Of a stretch of DNA of 64,000 nucleotides, positions 47,034 through 57,648 are shown piece by piece. Both the position numbers and the translations under genes were made by a program. The notes beneath the pieces were generated by a model. That model did no database searches. It saw only the letters and a list, made by a program, of their open reading frames with translations, and had not been told where the DNA came from. Every line of letters begins with the position of its first letter. Position 1 is the stretch's first letter. The stretch spans positions 3,720,001 to 3,784,000 of the forward strand of contig NZ_CP029210.1 of the NCBI RefSeq assembly GCF_003100395.1, written 5' to 3'. This DNA comes from Aquabacterium olei (GTDB lineage Bacteria; Pseudomonadota; Gammaproteobacteria; Burkholderiales; Burkholderiaceae_C).

Positions 47034-48314
47034 ATGTCGCTGCCGCCCCATGCACCGTCGTACTACGCAGCCTCCGGCCTGCCTCAGCCGGCACGGCCCC
47101 CGTTGCAGGGCGCGGTCGAGGCCGACGTCTGCATCATCGGCGCCGGCTACACCGGGTTGTCCACGGCCCTGCACCTGGCAGAAGCCGGCCTGCGCGTGGT
47201 GGTGCTGGAAGCCGCCCGGGTGGGATGGGGCGCATCGGGCCGCAACGGTGGCCAGCTGGTGCACAGCTACTCGCGCGACATCGATGTGATCGAGGCCCGG
47301 CACGGTCCCGAAGCGGCGCGGGCCCTGGGGGCCATGGCCTTCGAAGGGGCCGCCATCATCAAGGCCCGCATCGCGCAATACCAGCTGGACTGCCACTTCC
47401 AGCCCGGCGGGCTGTTCACCGCGCTGACCGCCCGGCAGGTGCGCCAACTTGAAGCGCACCAGGCGCTGTGGGAAAGGCTGGGCCACCGCGAGCTTGCGCT
47501 GCTCGATGCCCGCGAGACCGAGGCCGCCGTGGGATCGCGCCGCTACCGCGCCGGCCTGCTGGACCGCAGTACCGGCCATGTGCACCCGCTGCGCCTGGCC
47601 CAGGGCGAGGCCATGGCCTTCGAGTCGCTCGGTGGGGTCATCCATGAGGGCACGGCCGTCACCCGCATCGACCGGGGCGAACCCGCCATCGTCCACACCG
47701 CGCAGGGCCAGGTGAAGGCCCGCTTCGTGGTCGTGGCCTGCAACGCCTACATCGGCCAGCTCGAACCCCAGCTCGCTGCCCGCGCGATGCCCTGCGGCAC
47801 CCAGGTGATTGCCACCGAGCCGCTCGGTGACCGCTTCCCCGAGGTGCTGCCGTCCAACTGGTGCGTGGAGGACTGCAACTTCCTGCTCGATTACTTCCGC
47901 CTGTCGGCCGACCGGCGGCTGCTGTATGGCGGTGGTGTGGTCTATGGCGCCCGCGACCCGGCGCACATCGAGGCCGTCATTCGGCCCAAGCTGCTGCGAA
48001 CCTTTCCGCAACTGCGCGACGTGCGCATCGACCACGCCTGGACCGGCAACTTCCTGCTGACGCTGTCCCGCCTGCCGCAAGTGGGCCGCCTGTCGGACAA
48101 CCTTTACTTCTCGCAGGGGTGCTCGGGCCACGGGGTGACCTTCACCCACCTGATCGGCCGGGTGCTGGCCGAGGCCATCCGCGGCCAGGCCGAGCGCTTC
48201 GACGCCTTTGCCAGCCTGCCGCATCTGCCCTTCCCGGGCGGGCGGCTGTTCCGCGTGCCTTTCACCGCGCTGGGCGCGCTGTACTACGACCTGCGCGACC
48301 GGCTGGGCATCTGA
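47034..48314 (+). CDS. puuB: Gamma-glutamylputrescine oxidase
   Basis: The 426-residue FAD-dependent amine oxidase oxidises gamma-glutamylputrescine to the aldehyde used by PuuC. The N-terminus SYYAASGL matches E. coli PuuB (SYYAASA, also 426 residues), followed by the FAD motif VCIIGAGYTGLSTALHLAEA and GWGASGRNGGQLVHS. The start at 47034 was chosen to match that length; in-frame ATGs at 46989 and 47019 are possible. It ends exactly where the convergent chemoreceptor gene ends. Confidence 0.88.
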   Translation: MSLPPHAPSYYAASGLPQPARPPLQGAVEADVCIIGAGYTGLSTALHLAEAGLRVVVLEAARVGWGASGRNGGQLVHSYSRDIDVIEARHGPEAARALGAMAFEGAAIIKARIAQYQLDCHFQPGGLFTALTARQVRQLEAHQALWERLGHRELALLDARETEAAVGSRRYRAGLLDRSTGHVHPLRLAQGEAMAFESLGGVIHEGTAVTRIDRGEPAIVHTAQGQVKARFVVVACNAYIGQLEPQLAARAMPCGTQVIATEPLGDRFPEVLPSNWCVEDCNFLLDYFRLSADRRLLYGGGVVYGARDPAHIEAVIRPKLLRTFPQLRDVRIDHAWTGNFLLTLSRLPQVGRLSDNLYFSQGCSGHGVTFTHLIGRVLAEAIRGQAERFDAFASLPHLPFPGGRLFRVPFTALGALYYDLRDRLGI

Positions 48315-50132
48315 TCAGAAGGTTTCCCAGTCGTCGTCCGACGGCGCGGTGGCGGCCACGGGCCGGGCGGGCGCGGCAGACACCGGGGGCGCCGCGGCAG
48401 GCCGGGCGGGCGAGCGAGCCGGCCCCTTGACCCCGTCGGTCAGCACGGGCGCCCTGGCCGCCTGGGCCACCGCTTGCGTGGACGCAACCGGCTGGGTGCC
48501 GGCACGAGGCGCAACCGCGCGGGGCGTCACGCGGGATGCCTGCGGCGCAACCGGGGCGACAGCCGCGGGCAAGGCCGCCATCGCGCCCGCCCCGCCATCC
48601 AGCCGGAACACCGCCACCGCGTCGACCAGCTGCCGCGCCTGCTGTTTCAGGCTTTCGGCCGCGGCCGCGCTTTCCTCGACCAGCGCGGCGTTCTGCTGCG
48701 TCGCCTGGTCCATCTGCGACACCGCCTGGCCCACCTGGCTCACGCCGGTGCTCTGCTCGGTGCTGGCGGCGCTGATCTCGGCCACGATGTCGCTGACGCG
48801 GCGGATCGCATCGACGATCTCCCCCATGGTCTGCCCGGCCTGGTCGACCAGCGTGGTGCCCTGATCGACCTGTTGCAGGCTGTCGGTGATCAGCGTCTTG
48901 ATCTCGCGGGCGGCACTGGCGCTGCGCTGGGCCAGCGCCCGCACCTCGCCGGCCACCACGGCAAACCCGCGGCCCTGCTCGCCGGCCCGCGCAGCTTCCA
49001 CGGCGGCGTTCAGCGCCAGGATGTTGGTCTGGAACGCGATGCCGTCGATCACCGAGATGATGTCGCCGATCTTGCCGGAGCTCTGCTGGATGCCGCGCAT
49101 GGTGTCCACCACCTGCCCCACCACCTCGCCACCGCGCTGCGCCACGCTCGACGCGCCCGATGCGAGCTGGTTGGCCTGGCGCGCGTTGTCGGCGTTGTGG
49201 CGCACGGTGCTGCTGAGCTGGTCCATGGTGGCCGCCGTCTGCTGCAGGGCCGCGGCCTGGGTCTCGGTGCGCTGGCTCAGGTCGAGGTTGCCATGGGCGA
49301 TCTCGCTGCTGGCGGTCGCCACGCTCTCGGCGTTGCCCCGCACGCGGCCCACCACGGCCACCAGCCGCTCCTGCATGTCGTGCAGCGCGCGCAGCAGCAC
49401 GCCGGTCTCGTCGGCCCGTGCCGTCTCCAGGCGGCCTGTCAGGTCGCCCGCGGCCACGCGCTGGGCAGCCTTCACGGCTTCGTGCAGCGGCGTGGTGATG
49501 CTGCGCGTGATCAGCCACGACACCGCACCGCCCAGCAGCAGCGTGAGCACGCCGAGCGCCCACAGCAGCTTGGCGCTGGCCGCGTTCAGCGTGGCAATGT
49601 CCTTGGCCCGGTGGTCGATCTCCTCGCGCTGCAGCGCCTGCAGGGCCTGCATGCCACCCAGGTAGGCCTTGGCCGCCGGCATGAAGTGCTGGTTCAGGTC
49701 GGCGCCCGCCTCATCGACGCGGCCGGCCTTCTTGTGCTCGGCAATGCGGTCGCGCACCGCGATGAACTGCTTGCGATGCGTCCCGACCTCGCCGAAGACC
49801 TCACGCTCGCGCGGCGTGGCCAGCAGGGCCTCGATCGACTTCTGATAGTGGCTGGATGCCTTGCTCGCCTCGGCCACATCTTCGGCAAAGAACGCAACCA
49901 GCGACGGGTCGCTGCTGCGCGCGATCGCGGCGGTCCGTCGCACGCCGGCGTTCACGTTGGCGTACCAGTCGCTGACGAGGCGCTCCTTGGCCAGCGGGGT
50001 CTGCATCATGTCGGCCGTCTCGCGGGCCGTTTCGTGCAGACGCCACAGGCCGATGCCGGTGGTCAGGACGCAGAGGAAGAGAACGAGGGCAAAGCCCAGG
50101 GCCAGTCGCTGACCGATGGACAGACGTGACAT
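48315..50132 (-). CDS. Methyl-accepting chemotaxis protein with C-terminal DWETF tether
   Basis: The 605-residue chemoreceptor has TM1 (~10-30), a periplasmic four-helix-bundle sensor (~35-185), TM2 (~190-212), HAMP and a long coiled-coil signalling domain. Its hairpin tip is [20 protein letters not shown], with [20 protein letters not shown] after it. An Ala/Pro-rich linker leads to the C-terminal DDDWETF, equivalent to the NWETF pentapeptide that recruits CheR/CheB in Tar and Tsr. It lies downstream of the puuA-pot-DUF3138 genes on the same strand but after a hairpin, so it may have its own promoter. Confidence 0.92.
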   Translation of the reverse strand: MSRLSIGQRLALGFALVLFLCVLTTGIGLWRLHETARETADMMQTPLAKERLVSDWYANVNAGVRRTAAIARSSDPSLVAFFAEDVAEASKASSHYQKSIEALLATPREREVFGEVGTHRKQFIAVRDRIAEHKKAGRVDEAGADLNQHFMPAAKAYLGGMQALQALQREEIDHRAKDIATLNAASAKLLWALGVLTLLLGGAVSWLITRSITTPLHEAVKAAQRVAAGDLTGRLETARADETGVLLRALHDMQERLVAVVGRVRGNAESVATASSEIAHGNLDLSQRTETQAAALQQTAATMDQLSSTVRHNADNARQANQLASGASSVAQRGGEVVGQVVDTMRGIQQSSGKIGDIISVIDGIAFQTNILALNAAVEAARAGEQGRGFAVVAGEVRALAQRSASAAREIKTLITDSLQQVDQGTTLVDQAGQTMGEIVDAIRRVSDIVAEISAASTEQSTGVSQVGQAVSQMDQATQQNAALVEESAAAAESLKQQARQLVDAVAVFRLDGGAGAMAALPAAVAPVAPQASRVTPRAVAPRAGTQPVASTQAVAQAARAPVLTDGVKGPARSPARPAAAPPVSAAPARPVAATAPSDDDWETF

Positions 50133-50238
50133 ACACACTCCAGAAGGTGCAGCCACGTGCCCACGCGGAAAGGACGGTTCCTGCCGTGGTCCGGCTGCTG
50201 CGTGTGACATCGGTCAGAACGCAGCCAACTTGAACGGC

Positions 50239-50258
50239 CCGGCACCCGCTCGTGCCGG
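50239..50258 (-). terminator. Hairpin after the DUF3138 gene
   Basis: CCGGCAC (50239-50245) and GTGCCGG (50252-50258) form a perfect 7-bp stem with a 6-nt loop, 5 bp beyond the DUF3138 stop on the minus strand. The tract after the stem (GCCGTTC) is T-poor, so it may only partially terminate and let some transcripts reach the chemoreceptor gene. Confidence 0.5.
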
Positions 50259-50263
50259 AGTGC

Positions 50264-51760
50264 TCAGAAACTGACGACGACCGCCGTGCCGAAGAGCTGG
50301 TTGCTCTTCTTGTAGTCGTTGGACTTCGTGTCGATGAACACCGGGCCGGACGCCCAGTCGTAACGGTATTCGAACTTGAACAGCGTGTTGAGGTTGAAGG
50401 CGTAGTTCAGGCCGAGGCTCAACGCACCGCGGTCGACGCCGCGGGCGCCGCCGTTGGCCGCCGCCCAGGTGCCATCGTCGCCGCGCACCATCGCCGAGCC
50501 AATGCCGTTGAACGGATCTGCCACCGCATAGGTCAGCAGGCCGCCGCCGTTCTTGCCGTTCCAGATGTAATCAGCGCGCGCAGCCAGTTCGAGCCAGGGT
50601 TCGATCTTGTAGGCGAACAGGCCCGAGACGCCGGACCAGTAGGCATCGCGCAGACGGCCCGTTTCGGGATCGGGCGTGATGGACGCTTTCAGTTGTCGCC
50701 CGAACGACAGCTGGCCCTGCAACGTCAGTGGGCCGCGGATGAAGTAGGCATCGAACTCGAAAGTGTCGACGCGGGAATCGCGCTGGGCGATGGGCTGCTC
50801 GGCCGACTCGACCACACCCGTGATCGGATTGAGCACACTCACCGTCTCCTTCGCGCTCTCCGAGAAATTCGCCGCCCGCCCATGAATCCCCGCAAACCCG
50901 AAGCCCTGGAACTCGCCCTTCGCATAGTCCACCCGATAGGCCAGCACCGGCGTCTTCTCATTGGGCTGCCGCCGGCTGGCCGCCATGTTGCCCACCACGG
51001 CCTTGGTCAGCCACTTGCCGCGCAGGATCTCGAAGCCCGCCCCGGTGTAGGACGCCGGCAGCGTGGTGTCGAACAGCAGGTTGTGCGTCACGAACTTGTT
51101 GAGCGTGGGCTGCAGCATCTCGTAGCCCGACCAGTCCGGGATGTGCCCGGCAATGAAGCGCGTCTGCAGGTCGGTGATGGGCACCGACACCGAGGCCTCC
51201 TGCACCGGCGAGCTCGTGCCTTCCGACACCGCCTGCGTGCTGCGCTGGGGCACCAGCGTCAGGCGCCAGCGTGCACCGCTGTCGGTCTCCTTGATGAAGT
51301 CGAGCGCCACCGTGCCGATGTAGGACGTGTCGTAGTAGTAGCCCCCCTCGTCCACCGGGTTGAGGAACTGGAAACCCGCCCGGTGCTGACGCTGGTTGAA
51401 GACCCAGGTCGGGTCCATGTAGCCGCCGATCTTCAGGCCCTTGAAGCCGAGCATGTCGCGCGAGTCTTCCAGCGCCTCGGCCTTCACGGCGATGCGGTTG
51501 AAGTCCTGCAGCTGCTCGGGCGTCATGCCCGGAGCCGGCGCGGCCGCCGCCGCTTCGGCCTGCTTCGTCTCCTGCGCCTCGAGCTTCTTTTCCAGCTCGG
51601 CCATGCGCGCCTTCAGCGCCTTGAGCTCCTGCAGCAACTCGGCGTTCGACTGCGCGGCCGCCGGCAACGGAAAGGCCGCCGCCAGGGCCAGCGCCAGCGC
51701 GGTGGCAGCCGGCCAGGCGCGGCCGGGACGGGTCGCAGGGGATGAGGACACGGTGTTCAT
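50264..51760 (-). CDS. DUF3138 outer-membrane beta-barrel protein
   Basis: The 498-residue protein has a Sec signal (ALALALAAAFPLPAAAQS), a short periplasmic coiled coil (~40-65, ELLQELKALKARMAELEKK) and a long beta-rich region that ends in Phe (GTAVVVSF), as outer-membrane barrels do. The segment MTPEQLQDFNRIAVKAEALE, then GLKIGGYMDPTWVFNQ, matches the DUF3138 family common in Burkholderiales, whose function is unassigned. It follows potI by 69 bp in the putrescine-uptake series, which suggests a polyamine channel. ATG at 51760 is preferred over one at 51820 because it directly leads the signal peptide. Confidence 0.83.
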   Translation of the reverse strand: MNTVSSSPATRPGRAWPAATALALALAAAFPLPAAAQSNAELLQELKALKARMAELEKKLEAQETKQAEAAAAAPAPGMTPEQLQDFNRIAVKAEALEDSRDMLGFKGLKIGGYMDPTWVFNQRQHRAGFQFLNPVDEGGYYYDTSYIGTVALDFIKETDSGARWRLTLVPQRSTQAVSEGTSSPVQEASVSVPITDLQTRFIAGHIPDWSGYEMLQPTLNKFVTHNLLFDTTLPASYTGAGFEILRGKWLTKAVVGNMAASRRQPNEKTPVLAYRVDYAKGEFQGFGFAGIHGRAANFSESAKETVSVLNPITGVVESAEQPIAQRDSRVDTFEFDAYFIRGPLTLQGQLSFGRQLKASITPDPETGRLRDAYWSGVSGLFAYKIEPWLELAARADYIWNGKNGGGLLTYAVADPFNGIGSAMVRGDDGTWAAANGGARGVDRGALSLGLNYAFNLNTLFKFEYRYDWASGPVFIDTKSNDYKKSNQLFGTAVVVSF

Positions 51761-51829
51761 GGGGCTGGGCTCCTGGTGTCGTTGCAATCGGTTGTGCTTG
51801 TGAGGGAGAAGGGATCGCATGGGCCCGCC

Positions 51830-52684
51830 TCAGCCGTGGGCCGCGTTCGCGATGTCCTGCTGCCGGCGCCGCTCGACGCGGGCCAGCGCATAGCTGCCGC
51901 CCACCACCGCCAGCGCCACCACGGCAATCACCACCGTGGCCACCGCGTTCACGCTCGGGTCGACACCCAGCCGCGCACGCGAGAAGATCACCAGCGGCAT
52001 CGTGGTCGAGCCCGGGCCGGACAGGAAGGCCGCCAGCACCACGTCGTCGAGCGACAGCGTGAAGGTCAGCAGGAACGCCGAGGCCAGCGACTGCGCGATC
52101 ATCGGCAGCGTGACCAGAAAGAACACCTGCGCCGGCCGTGCGCCCAGGTTGAGCGCGGCCTCTTCCAGCTGCGGGTTCAGCGTCTGCAGCCGCGCCTGGA
52201 TCACCACGGTGGCATAGGCCAGCCCCACCAGCAGGTGGCCCAGCCAGATCGTCACCATGCCGCGCTCGGGAAAGCCCAGCCAGCGCTGCAGCGACACCAG
52301 CATCAGCAGCAGCGACAGCCCGACGATGACCTCGGGCATCACCAGCGGCGCGTTGATCATGCCCACCATCAGCGTGCGCCCGCCAAAGCGCTTGAAACGC
52401 ACCAGCGCCAGTGCGGCCAGCGTGCCCAGCACCACCGCCGCGCAGGCCGTGAAGAAGGCGATGCGCAGCGACAGCCACAGCCCCTGCAGGATCTCGGTGT
52501 CATCGGCCAGCTTGGCGAACCAGCTCAGCGTGAAGCCACCCCACACCGAGGGCAGCGGCGACGCGTTGAACGCATACACCACCAGCATCACGATGGGCAG
52601 GTACAGAAACGCGAAGCCCAGCGCCAGCCAGGTGCGCGACACCCAGCGGCCCCGGCGCAGGTAAGAAGGCACCGCCTCGCTCAT
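51830..52684 (-). CDS. potI: Polyamine ABC transporter permease, PotI/PotC type
   Basis: The 284-residue inner-membrane permease has six helices. The cytoplasmic EAA loop is EEAALNLGARPAQVFFLVTLP (EAA-x3-G-x9-P pattern), which couples to the ATPase. It resembles PotC/PotI/YdcV. Its ATG overlaps the stop of the first permease gene by 4 bp (ATGA). The symbol follows the gene order potF-G-H-I of E. coli, since motifs alone cannot separate PotI from PotC. Confidence 0.9.
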   Translation of the reverse strand: MSEAVPSYLRRGRWVSRTWLALGFAFLYLPIVMLVVYAFNASPLPSVWGGFTLSWFAKLADDTEILQGLWLSLRIAFFTACAAVVLGTLAALALVRFKRFGGRTLMVGMINAPLVMPEVIVGLSLLLMLVSLQRWLGFPERGMVTIWLGHLLVGLAYATVVIQARLQTLNPQLEEAALNLGARPAQVFFLVTLPMIAQSLASAFLLTFTLSLDDVVLAAFLSGPGSTTMPLVIFSRARLGVDPSVNAVATVVIAVVALAVVGGSYALARVERRRQQDIANAAHG

Positions 52685-53601
52685 CGCCCGCCCTCCTGCG
52701 CTTCGGCCTGCACCTTGTTGAACCACGCCAGCGGCACGATGATCAGCAGGATCATCACCACCGCCACGCTCGAGGCCATGGGCCAGTCGTTGTTGGCAAA
52801 GAACTCGTCCCACAGCACGCGGCCGATCATCAGCGTCTGCGGCCCGCCCAGCAGCTCGGGGATCACGAACTCGCCCACGCACGGGATGAACACCAGCATC
52901 GAGCCCGCCACGATGCCCGCACGCGACAGCGGCACCGTCACCTTCCAGAACGCGACCCACGGCGTGGCACCCAGGTCGTAGGCCGCCTCCAGCAGCCGCA
53001 GGTCCATCTTCGACAGGTTGGCGTACAGCGGCAGGATCATGAACGGCAGGTAGGTGTAGAGCATGCCCAGCACCAGCGAGAACGCCGTGTTCAGATACTG
53101 CCCGGGCCCGGGGATCAGGTCGAGCGCCATCAGCAGCTGGTCGGCGTGCACCGCGTTGAGCGCCATCGCGGCCCAGCCGCCCTCGCCCAGCAGGCCTTTC
53201 CACGCATACACGCGCAGCAGAAAGCTGGTCCAGAACGGCAGCATCACGGCCATCACCAGCGCCGGCTGCACGCTGCGGTCTGCCCGCGCCATGAAGTAGG
53301 CAAAGGGGTAGCCGATGGCCAGGCACAGCACGGTCGTGATCGCGGCGTACTTCAGGCTGTTCAGGTAGGTCAGGAAGTACAGCTCGTCCTGCGTGATGAA
53401 CAGGTAATTGCCCAGCTTCAGGCTCAGCTGCAGCACGCCGTCCTTCCAGGTGATCAGGTCCTTGAAGCTCACCACCTCCATCTCGGAGACGCTGATCTTC
53501 ATCACGATCAGGAAGGGCAGCAGGAAGAACACCAGCAGCCACGCATACGGCACGCCGATCAGCGTGCGATCCCGCCAGTTCAGCTTGGGGTGATGGGCCA
53601 T
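52681..53601 (-). CDS. potH: Polyamine ABC transporter permease, PotH/PotB type
   Basis: The 306-residue inner-membrane permease has six helices and the EAA loop LLEAAYDLGATPWVAFWKV. The N-terminal segment LNWRDRTLIGVPYAWLLVFF and the large second periplasmic loop are as in PotB/PotH. It forms the transmembrane heterodimer with PotI. It starts 10 bp after the ATPase gene stop and overlaps potI by 4 bp. Confidence 0.91.
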   Translation of the reverse strand: MAHHPKLNWRDRTLIGVPYAWLLVFFLLPFLIVMKISVSEMEVVSFKDLITWKDGVLQLSLKLGNYLFITQDELYFLTYLNSLKYAAITTVLCLAIGYPFAYFMARADRSVQPALVMAVMLPFWTSFLLRVYAWKGLLGEGGWAAMALNAVHADQLLMALDLIPGPGQYLNTAFSLVLGMLYTYLPFMILPLYANLSKMDLRLLEAAYDLGATPWVAFWKVTVPLSRAGIVAGSMLVFIPCVGEFVIPELLGGPQTLMIGRVLWDEFFANNDWPMASSVAVVMILLIIVPLAWFNKVQAEAQEGGR

Positions 53602-53611
53602 CGCCTTCGCC

Positions 53612-54745
<1,134 letters not shown>

Positions 54746-54750
54746 TGTTC

Positions 54751-55875
54751 TTACAGACCGGTCTTGAAGGACGTGTAGATGCGCGTCATCTGGCGGCGGA
54801 TGTCGTTGTTCAGCGCCTCGGGCTGGGCCATCTTTTTCATCTCGGCCTCGGGCGGGAACACCGCCGGGTCGTTGGCCACTTCGGGCTTGATGAACTTGCG
54901 CGAGGCCAGATTGGGGTTGGCGTAGAACACCTTGTTGCTCAGGCCCGCATGCACCTCGGGGCGCAGGATGTAGTTGATCCACTTATGGGCGTTCTCGGGG
55001 TGCGGCGCATCGGCCGGAATCACCATCGAATCCATGAAGATCACGCCGCCGGTCTTGGGCGTCAGCGTCTGGATGTGCTGCCCCGTCTTGCCCTCGATCG
55101 CGCGGTTCTTGGCGATGTTGATGTCGCCCGAGTAGCCGAACACGGCGCACAGTTGCCCGTTGGCCAGGTCGTTGATGTAGCCGCTCGAACTGAACAGCGT
55201 CACGTAGGGCCGGATGGACTTCAGCAGCGGCGGAACGGCCTGGTAGTCGGCAATGTTCTTCGAGTACGCCGGCTTGCCCAGGTAGTGCAGCGCCGCCGGG
55301 ATCACTTCGGTGGGCGAATCCAGGAAGGACACGCCACAGCTCTTGAGCTTGCCGATGTACTCGGGCTTGAAGATCAGGTCCCAGGCGTTGTCGGGCATGG
55401 GCGTGCTGCCCAGTGCGGCCTTGACCTTGTCCACGTTGATGCCCACCGTGGTGTAGCCCCACATCCAGTTGACCATGTACTGGTTGCCCGGGTCGAGCCG
55501 GCCGAGCTGCGCCAGCATCGCCGGATCCAGGTTCTTCCAGTTCGGGATCTTGCTCTTGTCGATCTTCTGCAGCAGCCCGCCATCGGCCTGCAGCTTGCCC
55601 CAGTACGACGAGGGCACGACGACGTCATAGCCCGTCTTGCCGGCCACCAGCTTGGCGTGCACGATCTCGTTGTTGTCGAACACGTCGTAGCGGACCTTGA
55701 TGCCGGTTTCCTTCTCGAAGTTGGCGATCGTGTCCGGCGCGATGTAGTTCGACCAGTTGTAGATGTTGAGCACCTTCTCTTCCTCGGCGTGGGCGCCCAG
55801 GGCCGCCGCCATGCCGAAGGCCAGGCCACACGTCAGCCGGGTCAGGGAAGGCATTGCACTCATCTTCAGGTTCAT
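54751..55875 (-). CDS. potF: Periplasmic putrescine/polyamine-binding protein
   Basis: The 374-residue exported protein has a signal peptide ending ...ALGAHA and the PotF/PotD hallmark LNIYNWSNYIAPDTIANFEK. It also has KSCGVSFLDSPTEVIPAALH and a ligand-contact Gly-x2-Gly-Asp (GYSGDINIA), corresponding to the Asp247 region of E. coli PotF. Where PotF has WSDY this protein has WSNY, and the nearby pocket Trp (GWAGD) is Tyr. These changes could alter chain-length preference between putrescine, spermidine and related amines. GGAGACG precedes the ATG at 55875. Confidence 0.92.
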   Translation of the reverse strand: MNLKMSAMPSLTRLTCGLAFGMAAALGAHAEEEKVLNIYNWSNYIAPDTIANFEKETGIKVRYDVFDNNEIVHAKLVAGKTGYDVVVPSSYWGKLQADGGLLQKIDKSKIPNWKNLDPAMLAQLGRLDPGNQYMVNWMWGYTTVGINVDKVKAALGSTPMPDNAWDLIFKPEYIGKLKSCGVSFLDSPTEVIPAALHYLGKPAYSKNIADYQAVPPLLKSIRPYVTLFSSSGYINDLANGQLCAVFGYSGDINIAKNRAIEGKTGQHIQTLTPKTGGVIFMDSMVIPADAPHPENAHKWINYILRPEVHAGLSNKVFYANPNLASRKFIKPEVANDPAVFPPEAEMKKMAQPEALNNDIRRQMTRIYTSFKTGL

Positions 55876-55992
55876 GGTGATCGTCTCCAGCGCGGGGCCG
55901 CGAACAGGTTCAGGTGCGCACCCGGACGGGTGCATCGGTTCAAGTCGAAATTGTGACGCGCCGATGTGGTGCGAGCGCCGCAGGGCGCCCCC

Positions 55993-57360
55993 TCACACAT
56001 GCAGCAGCAGGTGCTCGCGCTCCCACGGCGAGATCACCTTCATGAATTCGGCGTACTCCACTTCCTTGATCTCGGTGTAGACCGTGACGAACTCGTGGCC
56101 CAGCACCTCGGCCAGGTCGGCTTCATCGCGCAACAGGGCCAGCGCCTCACCCAGGCTGCGGGGCAGGCCGTAGTCACCGAGGTAGGCATCGCCCCGGCAT
56201 TCGGGCGCCGGCTCGATCTGCTTGACCATGCCGAGGTAGCCACAGGCCAGCGTGGCCGCCAGCGCCACATACGGGTTGGCATCGGCGCCGATCACGCGGT
56301 TCTCGATGCGGCGCGAGGCCGGCGTGGCCACGGGAGATCGGAAGCCCACCGTGCGGTTGTCCGAGCCCCACTGGATGTTGATGGGCGCTGCGGTGGCCCG
56401 CACCAGCCGGCGGTAGCTGTTCACATAGGGCGCCATCAACGCCATGGCCGCGGGCACATAGCGCTGCAGCCCGCCGATGAACCAGTGAAACGCCTTCGAC
56501 GGGCTGCCGTCCGGGTTGCTGAAGATGTTCTGCCCGGTGGCCGTGTCGACCACGCTCTGGTGCACGTGCATGGCGCTGCCCGGCTCGTTGGCCATGGGCT
56601 TGGCCATGAAGGTGGCGTACATCTCGTGGCGCAGCGCCGCCTCACGGATCGTGCGCTTGAAGAAGAACACCTCGTCGGCCAGGCCCAGCGGGTGGTCGTG
56701 AAAGAAGTTGATCTCCATCTGCCCCGCGCCCACCTCGTGGATCAGCGTGTCGACGTTCAACTCCATCTTCTCGCAGTAGTCGTAGATGTCCTCGAACAGC
56801 GGATCGAACTCGTTGACCGCGTCGATGGAGTAGGCCTGCCGCGAGGTTTCGGCCCGACCGCTGCGCCCCCGGGGCGGCCTCAGCGGCATGTTGGGATCGG
56901 TTGACCGCTCGATCAGGTAGAACTCCAGCTCGGGCGCCACCACCGGCGACCAGCCCTTGTCGGTGTAGAGCTGGCACACACGCCGAAGCACCGAGCGGGG
57001 CGCGTACGGGATGAGGTTGCCCTCGCGGTCGAAGCAATCGTGGATGACCTGCGCGGTCGGGTCGGACGCCCACGGCACGATGCGCACCGTCGCCGGATCC
57101 GGCTGCAGATGCATGTCGCGGTCGGTCGGCGTGATGACGTCGTAGTACGGTCCGCTGGCCGGAAACTCGCCCGTCACGCCGATGGCCACGATGCCCTCCG
57201 GCAGGCGCATGCCACGGTCTTCGGTGAACTTCTCGCGCGGCAGGATCTTGCCGCGCGCCACCCCCGTCAGATCGGGGACGAGGCATTCGATTTCGGTGAC
57301 GCGCCGCTCGTTGAGCCAATGCTCCAGATCGCTGAAGCTGCCGGGTAGCTTGCCTTGCAT
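55993..57360 (-). CDS. puuA: Gamma-glutamylputrescine synthetase (glutamine-synthetase fold)
   Basis: The 455-residue GS-family ligase has a short N-terminal beta-grasp domain (TEIECLVPDLTGVARGKILP) and a catalytic domain with the metal-binding Glu/His set in HEVGAGQMEINFFHDHPLGL and GSAMHVHQSVVDTATG. The ATP/phosphate block is RAFHWF-like (KAFHWFIGGL), and the C-terminal PNPYVALAA motif appears as ADANPYVALAATLACG. It links glutamate to putrescine with ATP, the first step of the Puu pathway. A GAGGA site supports the start at 57360. It appears to be the first gene of the minus-strand puuA-potFGHI-DUF3138 series. Confidence 0.9.
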   Translation of the reverse strand: MQGKLPGSFSDLEHWLNERRVTEIECLVPDLTGVARGKILPREKFTEDRGMRLPEGIVAIGVTGEFPASGPYYDVITPTDRDMHLQPDPATVRIVPWASDPTAQVIHDCFDREGNLIPYAPRSVLRRVCQLYTDKGWSPVVAPELEFYLIERSTDPNMPLRPPRGRSGRAETSRQAYSIDAVNEFDPLFEDIYDYCEKMELNVDTLIHEVGAGQMEINFFHDHPLGLADEVFFFKRTIREAALRHEMYATFMAKPMANEPGSAMHVHQSVVDTATGQNIFSNPDGSPSKAFHWFIGGLQRYVPAAMALMAPYVNSYRRLVRATAAPINIQWGSDNRTVGFRSPVATPASRRIENRVIGADANPYVALAATLACGYLGMVKQIEPAPECRGDAYLGDYGLPRSLGEALALLRDEADLAEVLGHEFVTVYTEIKEVEYAEFMKVISPWEREHLLLHV

Positions 57361-57538
57361 CAGGTCCTCGGTGGATGGGGGCGGGCCGGTTGCCCGGCAG
57401 CCAGCCGGGGTGCTCGCAAGGCCCGTACCAGGGTGCATGCAAAGCCAGTGTGCCAAACGGTCAAACCGTGTCAAGCCGCACGGCACCGGGGCCCTCGTCA
57501 CATCGGACACAACTTCTTGCACTTTTGCAGGGCACACG

Positions 57539-57558
57539 GGGCCCCCAGGCGGGGGCCC
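57539..57558. repeat. GC-rich hairpin in the puuA/vgrG intergenic region
   Basis: GGGCCCCC (57539-57546), AGGC, GGGGGCCC (57551-57558) is a perfect 8-bp inverted repeat about 90 bp upstream of the vgrG start, within the 288-bp divergent region 57361-57648. No T-run follows it on either strand. It could be a leader hairpin of the vgrG transcript. A small ACGGT-CAA-ACCGT palindrome lies nearer to puuA (around 57457-57470). Confidence 0.4.
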
Positions 57559-57648
57559 GTTCGTGGTGCGCGACGGCTTTTGCGCTACCGTCGCCGGATG
57601 ACCAGCCCGTGCATCCGTACACGGGTGACCGATACATCAGGGACGACC

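Noticed and set aside
48310..48319. TGATCA palindrome at the puuB/chemoreceptor junction
   Set aside because: It is simply two stop codons back to back on opposite strands. The same effect gives TGACGTCA at 29146-29153.
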